The notes: a model not told the origin generated them from the sequence alone. Shown: positions 1 to 8,599, counted from the first letter of the stretch. The stretch: DNA of 64,000 bases from Psychrobacter sp. Pi2-1 (GCF_904846645.1 NZ_CAJHBO010000009.1:43764-107763), one strand, 5' to 3'. Translations and numbers: made by a program.

Positions 1-232
1 CAGGGTCTAAAATACCGTCTTTTTCCATCACATAACGTGATTTGATACCAGATACTTTTTCGATGAAAGCAGCTGAAGAAGGCTCAAGTGCCGTCATTGT
101 CTCTGCAGCTATCTCTTCAGCATGTTCGGTATTATAGTTTTCAACATACTGGTTAAATGACTCAACTAGCTCTTCGTTACTAATGCTGTAAGGTGGGATA
201 TAAAGACCAGTGCCTGTGATACAAGTCGTCAT
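1..232 (-). CDS. FabH-like beta-ketoacyl-ACP synthase III, N-terminal part only
   Basis: The reading frame starts with ATG at 232 and runs off the left edge, so only the first 77 residues are visible. The start is supported by AAGGA eight bases upstream. The N-terminus contains [19 protein letters not shown], followed by a helical stretch rich in Glu and Ala and then [17 protein letters not shown]. This pattern is typical of the first thiolase-fold half of FabH-type ketoacyl synthases, which condense acyl-CoA or acyl-ACP with malonyl-ACP. The active-site Cys-His-Asn residues lie outside the window, so activity cannot be judged. It is transcribed away from pnuC. A related family member of the 3-oxoacyl synthase III type is the main alternative. 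Confidence 0.75.
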   Translation of the reverse strand, partial: MTTCITGTGLYIPPYSISNEELVESFNQYVENYNTEHAEEIAAETMTALEPSSAAFIEKVSGIKSRYVMEKDGILDP

Positions 233-526
233 GATACGCTTCCTTGTCTACTACTGTGGTGCTTGGAATAAGCATAAAAGTGGAAAATAATAGCCATTCA
301 AATTCAGTGAATAACTGTAAACTTAAAATCAGTGTGTTTATTATGCCTGAATATTAAATTTTTTCTAATGCTTTGTTACAAATAATCTGTTTCTGGCGAT
401 AAATAAGCAAAGACTGCCGTCCTTTTGCGGTAGCTACGTTATAATTGACATCATTTATTCTGTACGACTCCTCGAACTATCTTAATAATTCAGAACATCG
501 ATACACGCTCATACTTAGGAATGCTA
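233..526. other. Divergent intergenic region between the FabH-like gene and pnuC
   Basis: This 294-base AT-rich region must hold the promoters of two divergent genes. The stretch 411-436 can form a short imperfect hairpin (ACTGCCG against CGGTAG). I see no convincing riboswitch or repeat. Confidence 0.4.
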
Positions 527-1237
527 ATGGCAGAACTTCTCAACTGGTTATTTGGTCAATACGCTGACTACTCTACAATATTCATCATTCTTGAACTAAT
601 TGCCGTTGTCTTTGGCGTAGCAAGTGTCTTACTCGCCAGCAAAACCAATATCCTAGTCTTCCCTATTGGTCTGGTCAGCACTGCTATATTTGTGTACCTA
701 CTGTGGAAGTGGCAGCTGTTTGGCGATATGTTCATCAATGCTTACTATACCGTGATGAGCTTGTATGGCTGGATTAACTGGTCAAAGAACAAGAAAAACC
801 AGTCTGTTGAGCATAAGCAGTCAGATGCCAATGAAGTCCGTATTGAGCATTTACATGCAGGTGACATCCCTATACTTTCTGCTTTGGCAGCAGGAACGAT
901 AGCTTTTGTAGGCTTGGTTTATTATTTCCGTCCAGTGATTAATAATGGCTTTAGTTTCGATAGTACGGTACTTGGGATCCATCTATTTACTTGGGTCGAT
1001 TATATCGACATGCTTACCACGGCTTTGTTTTTGATGGCAATGTGGCTCATGGCACGACGCAAAATCGAGCATTGGATACTCTGGATCATCGCTGATGCGA
1101 TATCGGTACCGCTATACTTTTATAAAGGTTTTACTTTTACCGCGCTACAATATGTAGTTTTCACTCTTATCGCAATCTGGGCATACTATGAATGGCAACG
1201 ACGCTACCGTGTACAACCTCGAGCAGCATACGCCTAA
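527..1237 (+). CDS. pnuC: Nicotinamide riboside transporter PnuC
   Basis: PnuC is an inner-membrane facilitator that takes up nicotinamide riboside as a precursor of NAD; a downstream kinase traps the substrate. The 236-residue protein has about seven hydrophobic segments. It carries family motifs: VSTAIFVYLLWKWQLFGDM, the YGWINW motif, and the C-terminal ILWIIADAISVPLYFYKG. An upstream in-frame ATG at 521 abuts the AGGA at 517-520 with no spacing, whereas ATG 527 has a six-base spacer, so 527 is preferred. It overlaps the next gene by 50 bases, and that gene encodes a NadR-like kinase, which supports the assignment strongly. The long charged loop after the YGWINW motif (roughly residues 85-110) is cytoplasmic or periplasmic and unremarkable. 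Confidence 0.93.
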   Translation: MAELLNWLFGQYADYSTIFIILELIAVVFGVASVLLASKTNILVFPIGLVSTAIFVYLLWKWQLFGDMFINAYYTVMSLYGWINWSKNKKNQSVEHKQSDANEVRIEHLHAGDIPILSALAAGTIAFVGLVYYFRPVINNGFSFDSTVLGIHLFTWVDYIDMLTTALFLMAMWLMARRKIEHWILWIIADAISVPLYFYKGFTFTALQYVVFTLIAIWAYYEWQRRYRVQPRAAYA

Positions 1238-1796
1238 ATCTGTCATCAACGTCGCGGTTTTAGGGGCAGAAAGTACGGGTAAGACGACCTTATGTCGTGA
1301 TTTGGCCGCGCATTTTGATACTCCTTGGGTGTCAGAATATATGCGTACCTACTTACAGGCAAAATGGGACGACGAGCAGCTGACTTGTACGTGGGAGGAC
1401 CTGCTCCCTATCGCACAGGGGCAAATTACACTAGAAAATACCCTAGCCAAACAGATCGCTCAGACGTCTGATGCCAGTGATTATTTGTTTTGTGATACCA
1501 GTTTGTTTGAGCTAATGGTTTATTCTTATTGGTATTATGACGATTGCCCTACGGCCCTTGAGCAATCAGCGTTGGCCCATCACTATGACTTGATATTACT
1601 AACTGATGTTGATACGCCATGGGTCGCCGATGACCTGCGAGACAGTCCACACCAACGCGATGAGATAAGTGCTTATTTCGCCAATCAATTGAGCAAGCAC
1701 CAAAAACCTTTTCAACGCATTAGTGGCGATAGAAAAGCGCGCGTTCAACAAGTAGTAGCGCAGCTCGCTAATATAGATAAAATATCGCCTGAATAA
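1188..1796 (+). CDS. NadR-like ATPase, probable ribosylnicotinamide kinase
   Basis: This 202-residue P-loop protein has Walker A GAESTGKT at residues 26-33, then CDTSLFELMVYSYWYY and YDLILLTDVDTPWVADDLRD, which are typical of the kinase domain of NadR. NadR in enterobacteria is a three-domain protein; here only the kinase part exists, with no HTH and no nucleotidyltransferase domain. It would phosphorylate imported nicotinamide riboside to NMN in the cytoplasm. The ATG at 1188 lies inside the end of pnuC in another frame, giving a 50-base overlap that suggests translational coupling. No clear ribosome binding site is seen, and a GTG at 1209 is an alternative start. The pairing with pnuC makes the role likely; substrate specificity is inferred. 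Confidence 0.85.
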   Translation: MNGNDATVYNLEQHTPKSVINVAVLGAESTGKTTLCRDLAAHFDTPWVSEYMRTYLQAKWDDEQLTCTWEDLLPIAQGQITLENTLAKQIAQTSDASDYLFCDTSLFELMVYSYWYYDDCPTALEQSALAHHYDLILLTDVDTPWVADDLRDSPHQRDEISAYFANQLSKHQKPFQRISGDRKARVQQVVAQLANIDKISPE

Positions 1797-1892
1797 AGCT
1801 AAATAGCTATACCCAAAAACTTATTCATATTTGTGTTTTTAAGACTTTCTTGTCTTTAACACTTTTTTGTATTTGAAACCTAAGAGATACCC

Positions 1893-2417
1893 ATGCTAAA
1901 GAAGTTTGAGCTTTACTTAGAAAAAACCATATTTAATAGCCGCTGGATATTGGCACCTTTTTATCTAGGGTTGGTGTTAGGCATTATTTTATTATTTATT
2001 AAGTTTGTCCAAAAACTATGGCACATGTTCGCTGACATTCTGACGGCCTCTGAAGCCAGTGTGATTGTAGATATATTGGTATTGGTTGATATCTCTCTAG
2101 TTGCCAGTTTATTGCTTATCATTATATTCAGTGGCTATGAAATTTTTGTCTCAAAAATCGATACTGGCACTCATGATGATCGTCCTAGCTGGATGGGCAA
2201 AGTGGACTTTTCTGGTCTAAAGCTCAAAGTCATCGGAGCAATCGTCGCTATCTCAGCGATTGATCTGCTAAAGTCCTTTATGGATATATCTAGCGGAATG
2301 AGTGAACTTGATGCTGACAAACTCATGTGGAAGGTTATTATTCATATGACCTTTGTATTGTCTGGCTTGTTATTCGCTATTATGGATAAAGTCGTTGGCG
2401 ACACGAAAAAGCATTAA
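1893..2417 (+). CDS. UPF0114 (YqhA) family inner-membrane protein
   Basis: The 174-residue protein begins with MLKKFELYLEKTIFNSRW and then has four hydrophobic segments, at about residues 18-38, 55-80, 110-130 and 145-165. This start and the spacing match the YqhA/TIGR00645 family of small membrane proteins of unknown function. The size is normal for the family. AAGAGA lies a few bases upstream of the ATG. It is preceded by a 96-base gap after the NadR-like gene and followed by creD, so it may be its own transcription unit. Nothing in the sequence reveals a substrate or partner. Confidence 0.85.
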   Translation: MLKKFELYLEKTIFNSRWILAPFYLGLVLGIILLFIKFVQKLWHMFADILTASEASVIVDILVLVDISLVASLLLIIIFSGYEIFVSKIDTGTHDDRPSWMGKVDFSGLKLKVIGAIVAISAIDLLKSFMDISSGMSELDADKLMWKVIIHMTFVLSGLLFAIMDKVVGDTKKH

Positions 2418-2586
2418 AAACATTAATAATCGAAAAATAATTATCCGAAAATATCGACTTTCGCCCTTTCACTGTTTTTCCATATTTCCTGCACATCTTC
2501 TCGTTATACCCTCTCTATGATGTCTTTTAAAGCCACGGTCTGCTATCTCGGCAGCTGTGGATTAAAGACACTTAGGAGGCAACAAC

Positions 2587-4197
2587 ATGCAAAAAACATT
2601 ATTGACTAAGTTATCCATCATTATAGGACTTTGTATTGTCTTTTCAATCGGACTCACTATGATTAGCGATATCATATACGAGAGGCAATACTACGCAGAA
2701 TCAGTGATAAAAGAAATCACACAGCAGCATGTCAATCCACAAGAAGTCATTAATCCATTTATCGCTATTCCCATGACAGTCACACCGGCATGTCAGTCAA
2801 ATGCATCTGATACACCAAATATAAAGAGCAAATGCGAACCGTCGTACTCGAAGATTGAGACGATATTTGCCTCTCAGACGCAAGCTACACAAGACCTAAA
2901 AGTGAACACAGACACTTATAAACGCGGTATTTATAGCGCTACTAGCTATGATGGTCAGCTGACATTCGATCAGAGTTATACCTTTGCTGAGACTTTAGAA
3001 AATTTAGATCAGATTGGCAATACAATCGACAATGATACAGATAAGACACAGCTAGCCAAAACCATTACCCACTGGAATAAAGCAAAATTGATCATTCCCG
3101 TGTCTGACTTACGCGGTGTCGCTACCTTGCCTACTGTCACAATCAATCAAAAATCAATTGCAGCAAACTATCCGCAGATACCAATGATAGAGAACTTAAC
3201 CTATGTCGAAGTAGATATTCCTAAAGACGTATTGGAGCAATTAAGCAATCTTACTAGCCAGCAGAATGAAGATAGCTTGGCTACCACAGGCTCAATAGAT
3301 ACAGCTCTAAATAAATCAGAGGTGAGTAGCCAATTATCCAGCCCTAAAGACAATCAAGCGCTTCATATCGTGATCGACTTACCTTTAGCTGGCATTAGTA
3401 ATGTAACAACTGTACCAACTGGGCAGAACTTTACTTTATCTATGCACAGTGACTGGCAGACACCAAACTTCATCGGCAAAGCACTACCAAATACCAAGAG
3501 CATTACCGCTGCAGGATTCAATGCCAGTTGGCAAAATCAGTATCTAACCGTTGCAAATAATCAATACCTCTCTCAATGTCTCAGCGCACCTAACCAGCAA
3601 TGTACAATCATAAGTGAATCAACGCTCAATATCGATAGTCATTCGTACAATCCTGATTCGTTTGAGGCATCAAGAGGTCTGACGACAGACAGTGCAGCAG
3701 TAGCTGGTAGTAATCAAAGTGTTCTGCTAAACAGCTTTGGCGTTAGTTTTGCAAGCCCCAACGATGTCTATCTACAAACTGAAAGAGCCATGAAGTACGC
3801 CTTGCTATTAATTTTGGTATCTTTTGGCACTTTCTTTTTATTTGAAGTGCTCAAATCAAGTCGTATCCACCCTATTCAGTATCTGCTCGTCGGCTGCGCA
3901 CTATTTGTCTTTTATGTCTTATTACTACCACTTGCAGAACAAATCGCATTTTGGCAAGCCTATATGGTAGCGGCCAGTGCTTGTGTTGGGCTTATTGGCT
4001 GGTATAGCTACTATGTATTTGGCGGTTTCAAACGGGCAGTAATCTTTACCGCGACGCTTGCTGGGCTATATGCTGCGTTTTTCGGTATTTTAAGTACAGA
4101 AGATCTCAATCTGTTACTGGGTGCGATATTCTGCTTTGTATTACTTGCCTGCGTGATGGTGATGACTCGCAAACTCGACTGGTATAAAGTGACATAA
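2587..4197 (+). CDS. creD: CreD family inner-membrane protein
   Basis: The 536-residue protein has one N-terminal membrane segment (about residues 8-28), a large polar domain of some 370 residues, and five hydrophobic segments between about residues 400 and 530. This architecture, the N-terminal arrangement and the polar motif SDLRGVATLP match CreD, the membrane effector of the Cre regulon, associated with envelope stress and beta-lactam responses. It is longer than the roughly 450-residue E. coli protein, mostly because of Ser/Asn/Gln-rich stretches in the polar domain. TTAGGAGG precedes the ATG at good distance. The creB and creC regulators that often accompany creD are not in the window, so its regulation here cannot be deduced. 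Confidence 0.9.
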   Translation: MQKTLLTKLSIIIGLCIVFSIGLTMISDIIYERQYYAESVIKEITQQHVNPQEVINPFIAIPMTVTPACQSNASDTPNIKSKCEPSYSKIETIFASQTQATQDLKVNTDTYKRGIYSATSYDGQLTFDQSYTFAETLENLDQIGNTIDNDTDKTQLAKTITHWNKAKLIIPVSDLRGVATLPTVTINQKSIAANYPQIPMIENLTYVEVDIPKDVLEQLSNLTSQQNEDSLATTGSIDTALNKSEVSSQLSSPKDNQALHIVIDLPLAGISNVTTVPTGQNFTLSMHSDWQTPNFIGKALPNTKSITAAGFNASWQNQYLTVANNQYLSQCLSAPNQQCTIISESTLNIDSHSYNPDSFEASRGLTTDSAAVAGSNQSVLLNSFGVSFASPNDVYLQTERAMKYALLLILVSFGTFFLFEVLKSSRIHPIQYLLVGCALFVFYVLLLPLAEQIAFWQAYMVAASACVGLIGWYSYYVFGGFKRAVIFTATLAGLYAAFFGILSTEDLNLLLGAIFCFVLLACVMVMTRKLDWYKVT

Positions 4198-4272
4198 ATT
4201 ATTAGAGCCATGCGCTGTATAAAGCAAGTCAGACAAACTGTCAGTAAATGAAAGGTTTTTATCTAATAATTT

Positions 4273-4320
4273 GAAAAAAAGTACTTGGCTGTCTTAGCTT
4301 ATCAACTGAGCTAAGGCAGC
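4273..4320 (-). terminator. Candidate terminator between creD and the DUF421 gene
   Basis: GCTGTCTTAGCT at 4288-4299 pairs with AGCTAAGGCAGC at 4309-4320 with one wobble. On the minus strand the stem is followed, after a few bases, by a run of seven T (complement of 4274-4280). It fits termination of the leftward DUF421 gene. Confidence 0.5.
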
Positions 4321-4331
4321 TAATCGTTATA

Positions 4332-5015
4332 TTATTTGACGATATGATTGTTTAACGCTTTAGCCCAGTTATTGCAATTATCTTTGCAGCGCGGGCAACA
4401 CTGATTGGGATCAGAGATTTCATCAACATAACCGCAATACATACAAGCATAGTAAACCCCTGCTTCTACTTGCTCGACCGGTCGATATTGCTTGGGGAAA
4501 AGCGGCATACCGTAGTCTGTTTTTTCAGAGGTGTGCAACAAGATACTAAAATTGCCATCAGCTTCGAGCAAACCGACACGAACTTGGCCTAAATGCTCAA
4601 CCCCTTGTTGGCGCATTTCAGCAAAAAACTCATCATGTGACATTTCCCCCTGTTTAATCTTATCAAGCACCAGCATGCCATCTTCTACAATATACATTGA
4701 GCGCCCCTCTAGCAGGTCCTCAAAAGGCTGGAACTTCATCATCGCCCAAGTACAGAGCCTATAAAGTGAAATGACCGTACCCATGATTAATACCGCTTGG
4801 ATAATCGGCAGGTCTTCGGTGAACATAGGGTCACCTGCAATAGAGCCCAATGATAAAATAATGGTTAGCTCGAAAATAGAGAGCTGACGGACGCCGCGCT
4901 TACCAGTGAATCGCAAAAATGTGATAATTAATACAAACATTACAGTGACACGTATTAAAATTTCTACGGCAAACAACCAAGTTGTGTCATAAATAAAAAT
5001 ACTTGCCCAATTCAT
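4332..5015 (-). CDS. DUF421 (YetF-type) membrane protein with C-terminal zinc ribbon
   Basis: The 227-residue protein has hydrophobic segments at about residues 15-35, 46-62 and 68-90. These are followed by a DUF421 cytoplasmic domain containing FTGKRGVRQLSIFELTIIL and LEGRSMYIVEDG. The family, represented by YetF and YdfR of Bacillus, is poorly understood and membrane bound. The unusual part is the C-terminus: Cys191, Cys194, Cys206, Cys207, Cys210 and Cys214 form a CxxC-x11-CCxxC arrangement like a rubredoxin or zinc ribbon. Most DUF421 proteins end without such a motif. The ATG at 5015 is preceded by AGGA nine bases away. Function is unknown; the ribbon suggests metal binding or protein contact. 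Confidence 0.85.
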   Translation of the reverse strand: MNWASIFIYDTTWLFAVEILIRVTVMFVLIITFLRFTGKRGVRQLSIFELTIILSLGSIAGDPMFTEDLPIIQAVLIMGTVISLYRLCTWAMMKFQPFEDLLEGRSMYIVEDGMLVLDKIKQGEMSHDEFFAEMRQQGVEHLGQVRVGLLEADGNFSILLHTSEKTDYGMPLFPKQYRPVEQVEAGVYYACMYCGYVDEISDPNQCCPRCKDNCNNWAKALNNHIVK

Positions 5016-5338
5016 ACTATCTTTTCCTATTTATTTATCTGATTTATTGTGTTTAATGAATGTTGTTCTAATAGTTCATTTGATGCGACGCACATCATCC
5101 CTATTTTTAGACCTTATCGTCAATATAACTATCGTTATTCTGATTTAAAAGAGACTTTTTGCCATAAGTACGACAAAATATCCTGTCCTGTGAGACAGCT
5201 ATAGATTAGTTTGATAATTTATCAATCTATTATTTTTGCTAAGAAATAAGCGTTCGTTATAACAGCGTATCTCAAGACCTAAAATTAAAATCCTATGCTT
5301 GCTTGTTTTGTGCCATTTATTCATTGTAGGAATTACTT
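5016..5338. other. Divergent intergenic region, DUF421 gene and EamA gene
   Basis: This 323-base region holds the two promoters. It contains a perfect inverted repeat TTGATAATTTATCAA at 5211-5225, a possible operator, and a short CTGTC/GACAG stem at 5183-5197. No gene is seen. Confidence 0.4.
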
Positions 5339-6256
5339 TTGAAAGCCACTACTTATACCATTATTGCGTTAATCGCCTTTGCCGCAAACTCCTTGTTTTG
5401 CCGAATGGCATTGGCGGAAGGCTACATCGATGCTTGGAGTTTTACCATCATTAGGCTAGTGAGTGCGACGGCCTGTCTAGGCCTTATCATGGCTGTACAT
5501 GCTTACAGACTGCGACGCCAAACGCCCAATCATGACAACTCTACTGTCCACGCTATATTAAATGACAAAGGCAGTTGGTTGAGTAGTCTCAGCTTGGTGA
5601 TTTATGCGCTGTGCTTTTCAATTGCGTATGTAGAGCTGGATACTGGCACTGGGGCATTGATTTTGTTTTCAGCGGTTCAGCTGACGATGATTGGCTGGGG
5701 TATCTATAAAAAAGAGCAATTAAGCGCACTACAATGGTTAGCATTTGTTGTTGCAGTCGCAGGATTCGTGTATTTGATGTTGCCATCAGCGGCCATACCG
5801 TCACCATTGGCGGCAGCATTAATGGCTATGAGCGGCGTGGCTTGGGGAGTATATAGTGTACGCGGCAAATCATGTATCTCACCACTTCGAGCGACAGGGT
5901 TTAACTTTGTGCGTAGTTTAGTCGCTGTGCCTATACTATTACTAGTAGGCATGACGTATCTAGATGACTTGGGTTTTAAAAATATCAATTTGAAGGGTAT
6001 TACCACTGAAGGTATATTACTCGCCTGTGCATCAGGAGCGATCGCCTCAGGGTTGGGTTACAGTATCTGGTATACAGCGATGCCACTATTGAAAAACACA
6101 CAAGCTGCTATCGTTCAGCTATGTGTCCCTGTGATTGCTGCCGTGCTAGGTGTGATATTTTTGTCTGAACAGCTGTCTATGCCATTTATAGTTGCAAGCA
6201 CAGTCATTTTGGGCGCGGTCTTGGTGTTTACCTTAAATAAAAAAGTACCGGTATAA
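5339..6256 (+). CDS. EamA/DMT family transporter
   Basis: The 305-residue protein is almost entirely hydrophobic, with about ten membrane segments and two repeated halves, as in drug/metabolite transporters of the EamA type. Family signs are FAANSLFCRMALAEG near the N-terminus, AWGVYSVRGK at mid-protein, and the second repeat ending VIFLSEQLS. The start is TTG at 5339, preceded by TAGGA with an eight-base spacer; no ATG fits as well. The substrate cannot be read from the sequence; relatives export amino acids, metabolites or drugs. It ends just before a strong bidirectional terminator shared with the convergent ohr gene. Confidence 0.9.
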   Translation: MKATTYTIIALIAFAANSLFCRMALAEGYIDAWSFTIIRLVSATACLGLIMAVHAYRLRRQTPNHDNSTVHAILNDKGSWLSSLSLVIYALCFSIAYVELDTGTGALILFSAVQLTMIGWGIYKKEQLSALQWLAFVVAVAGFVYLMLPSAAIPSPLAAALMAMSGVAWGVYSVRGKSCISPLRATGFNFVRSLVAVPILLLVGMTYLDDLGFKNINLKGITTEGILLACASGAIASGLGYSIWYTAMPLLKNTQAAIVQLCVPVIAAVLGVIFLSEQLSMPFIVASTVILGAVLVFTLNKKVPV

Positions 6257-6332
6257 AATAAGGCTATTAATAACCTATCATCAGCTAAGTTGCTCAAAAA
6301 GGTTCAAGCTAATGTCTCTACTAGACAATATA

Positions 6333-6364
6333 AAACGCCCCGACTTTTATAGATCGGGGCGTTT
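6333..6364. terminator. Bidirectional terminator between the EamA gene and ohr
   Basis: AAACGCCCCGA at 6333-6343 is the exact reverse complement of TCGGGGCGTTT at 6354-6364 with a ten-base loop. A-rich and T-rich flanks serve both directions between convergent genes. Confidence 0.85.
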
Positions 6365-6413
6365 GAATATATGAGTCATTGTTTTAATATTTCTAGTCTA
6401 CGGTCACTAGTCT

Positions 6414-6827
6414 TTAAACAACAGTCACTTCTAGACGAGTATCGACATTGCCGCGAGTAGCATTAGAATACGGGCACACCTGATGCGTGGCTTCTATCAA
6501 CTGCTGCGCCTGCGCTTCATCAATACCTGATACTTCTACAGACAACTCTATCTCTAAGTTATAGCTACCGTCAGCTTTCATACCGATACCCACTTGCGCA
6601 GAGGTCTTTGAAGCGGTAACAGGCAATTTCATGTGCTGTGCAGTCATGCTCAAAGCGCTATCAAAACAAGCCGCGTAACCCATGGCAAAAAGCTGTTCTG
6701 GGTTCACGCCTTCTTTGTCTTGCTCTTGAAAAGATACCAAATCAAATCCTAACGAACCATCGTCTAATCCAGTATGGCCAGAACGTCCACCAGTAGCGGT
6801 TGCGCGCGTTTTATAAAATATTTTCAT
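6414..6827 (-). CDS. ohr: Organic hydroperoxide resistance protein Ohr (OsmC family)
   Basis: Ohr is a cytoplasmic thiol peroxidase that reduces organic and lipid hydroperoxides. The 137-residue length is typical. Both reactive cysteines are present: Cys54 in GYAACFDSAL and Cys118 in HQVCPYSNATRGN. The N-terminal TATGGRSG motif with its conserved Arg is also present. The ATG at 6827 has AAGGA upstream. The usual partner, the MarR-type regulator OhrR, is not adjacent; an AraC-type regulator is encoded divergently 166 bases away instead. That neighbour may control ohr, but this is only an inference from position. Confidence 0.93.
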   Translation of the reverse strand: MKIFYKTRATATGGRSGHTGLDDGSLGFDLVSFQEQDKEGVNPEQLFAMGYAACFDSALSMTAQHMKLPVTASKTSAQVGIGMKADGSYNLEIELSVEVSGIDEAQAQQLIEATHQVCPYSNATRGNVDTRLEVTVV

Positions 6828-6993
6828 GAGTAATTATTCCTTGTTTCATATTATTAGAGGTCGTACTTACGCTGTTGCGATGAGATTATTATAGAATCAT
6901 CTACACTTATACGTTAGAACAAACCTCTATAACTCTTGCCTAATCCTGCAAATCTTTATACTATCAGGCAATTATATAAAATAAGCACTCGTA

Positions 6994-7845
6994 ATGAATC
7001 AAACGACTATTGACCAACTTTTAGCAGTACTACCTAGAAATAAAACCATCGAGTCCGCTGTTTCAGGCTTGTTCTTTTACTGCGCGGATAAACCAAGCAA
7101 AGCCGTAAGCTATATTCAAGAGCCAAGTATTTGTATTGTACTGCAAGGTGAACGAGAGATTTACTTGGGTGCTGACTGTCAAAGGTTTGACAATAGTAAC
7201 TTGATGTTCTGTCCAGTTAATATACCGCTAAGTATGCATATCAAGCACGCTTCGATAAAGAACCCTGTCATTGTTTTATCAATGAAATTAGATTTAGCTA
7301 TGATTAGAGACGTATTAGCGCAGATACCGACCACACACCCAGTAGCAGGCAGTCATTTAGGAATAAAGTGGCACTTAGATGACACCATAATGGACGCGTT
7401 TGAGCGATTGATACGCTTGCTTGATTATACAAATAATATTGATTTTCTGTCTTCTTTAATTCAACAAGAAATATACTATCGCCTACTCTTGGCTGAGCAA
7501 GGCAACAAACTTAAGCAATTGGTAGTTAGCGGTAGCCATACACACCGCATTGCCCAAGCGACTGACTGGATAAAGGCACATCTAGATAAACCTATTATGG
7601 TTGAGAGTTTAGCTAGTAGATGCGGCATGAGTGTCTCAGGGTTTCATCAGCACTTTAAAGAAATAACCCAACTGAGTCCGCTACAGTATCAAAAAAGCTT
7701 ACGCTTAATGGAGGCCAGACGCTTAATTAAGATGCAGGGAGCGCAAATATCACAAATAGCGATGCAAGTAGGCTACGAAAGCCCTAGTCAGTTTAGCCGA
7801 GAATATAAGCGGCTTTTTGGTCTGAGCCCGAGTAATGAGTTGTAG
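6994..7845 (+). CDS. AraC family transcriptional regulator (AraC_N type)
   Basis: The 283-residue protein has an N-terminal sensor domain of the AraC_N type, with SICIVLQGEREIYLG and a following region containing MFCPVNIPLSMHI. The C-terminus carries two helix-turn-helix motifs, VESLASRCGMSVSGFHQHF and ISQIAMQVGYESPSQFSRE, ending in the family signature FGLSP. Such proteins, like YqhC in E. coli, often respond to small electrophiles and regulate a neighbouring detoxification gene. It lies divergent to ohr with a 166-base spacer, so it may regulate ohr and itself. The ATG at 6994 is the first in frame and no strong ribosome binding site is seen. Confidence 0.88.
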   Translation: MNQTTIDQLLAVLPRNKTIESAVSGLFFYCADKPSKAVSYIQEPSICIVLQGEREIYLGADCQRFDNSNLMFCPVNIPLSMHIKHASIKNPVIVLSMKLDLAMIRDVLAQIPTTHPVAGSHLGIKWHLDDTIMDAFERLIRLLDYTNNIDFLSSLIQQEIYYRLLLAEQGNKLKQLVVSGSHTHRIAQATDWIKAHLDKPIMVESLASRCGMSVSGFHQHFKEITQLSPLQYQKSLRLMEARRLIKMQGAQISQIAMQVGYESPSQFSREYKRLFGLSPSNEL

Positions 7846-8109
7846 TTATAACCTTATCGTTTAATAGAATGAATAATTTTGCTTAGGCTATTTTCTACTA
7901 TACCTATGAAACTCTTCCCCAAAAAACATCATTTTTAAATTGAATGATTCATGGAGTATTTTAAATAAATAGAAAAAATTGGTTGACTCGACTATATATT
8001 CGTATTATAACATATTGTATATATTTAAAATAATGAATTTATAGGAGCAGCTTTACTCTGCGCAAGATCGATGTAAAGCGATCAATAGAAAGCTTAGGGA
8101 GGAGATAAC

Positions 8110-8439
8110 ATGATTCGTTTAAGCTACACTCTCAAATGCTGGGCACTTGGTATCACGTTTTTTACAGTGTTCTACTTTATGGTAGTCATGAGTGACCCTG
8201 GCTTTAGTAAGTACATTTATATGTTAGCTTTTAGCACCTTGCTATTCCCTATTGCTAAACGTGCCGTCGATGTCATGACCGATTTTTTCGCACCAGATAT
8301 TGAATTGTTCAATGGATTGTTACCATCACTTTTGATTAATATTGTGATTTGGATACTTACTCCATTTATCGTCGCATTAACTGTGATTGCCTATGTACTT
8401 TATAGCATGGGTGTACTGACAGAAAAGATTAGTCATTAA
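8110..8439 (+). CDS. Small membrane protein of unknown function
   Basis: I do not recognise this 109-residue protein. It has three or four hydrophobic segments, at about residues 10-30, 36-52, 72-90 and 88-104, and few charged residues (PIAKRAVDVM, FFAPDIELFNG). The start is convincing: AGGGAGGAG lies eight bases before ATG 8110. The upstream 264 bases are strongly AT-rich, which suggests a promoter of its own. The stop codon lies inside the first copy of a degenerate 14-base repeat that continues for about 90 bases. A hairpin lies further downstream. It stands between an AraC regulator and a leftward methyltransferase, which gives no functional hint. Confidence 0.7.
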   Translation: MIRLSYTLKCWALGITFFTVFYFMVVMSDPGFSKYIYMLAFSTLLFPIAKRAVDVMTDFFAPDIELFNGLLPSLLINIVIWILTPFIVALTVIAYVLYSMGVLTEKISH

Positions 8440-8524
8440 GTACCAATCATTAAGTATCAAGTACCAATCCTTAAATACTAGTCATTAAATACCCGTCACT
8501 AATTATCAGACATTAAGCCTCAAT
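8434..8524 (+). repeat. Degenerate 14-base tandem repeat
   Basis: Six units follow one another: CATTAAGTACCAAT at 8434, a 21-base variant at 8448, then CCTTAAATACTAGT at 8469, CATTAAATACCCGT at 8483, CACTAATTATCAGA at 8497 and CATTAAGCCTCAAT at 8511. The first unit contains the stop codon of the small membrane protein gene. Confidence 0.75.
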
Positions 8525-8530
8525 AGCTCA

Positions 8531-8562
8531 TAGAGAAGATGGTTTGCAAACTATCTTCTCTA
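8531..8562. terminator. Long inverted repeat, possible terminator
   Basis: TAGAGAAGAT at 8531-8540 pairs with ATCTTCTCTA at 8553-8562, and the interior continues as a G-T wobble and GTTTG/CAAAC. The hairpin lies between convergent genes but lacks a clear T-run on either side. Confidence 0.5.
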
Positions 8563-8599
8563 ACTATATATAGCTACTAATAGCTTTAACTTACAACGT

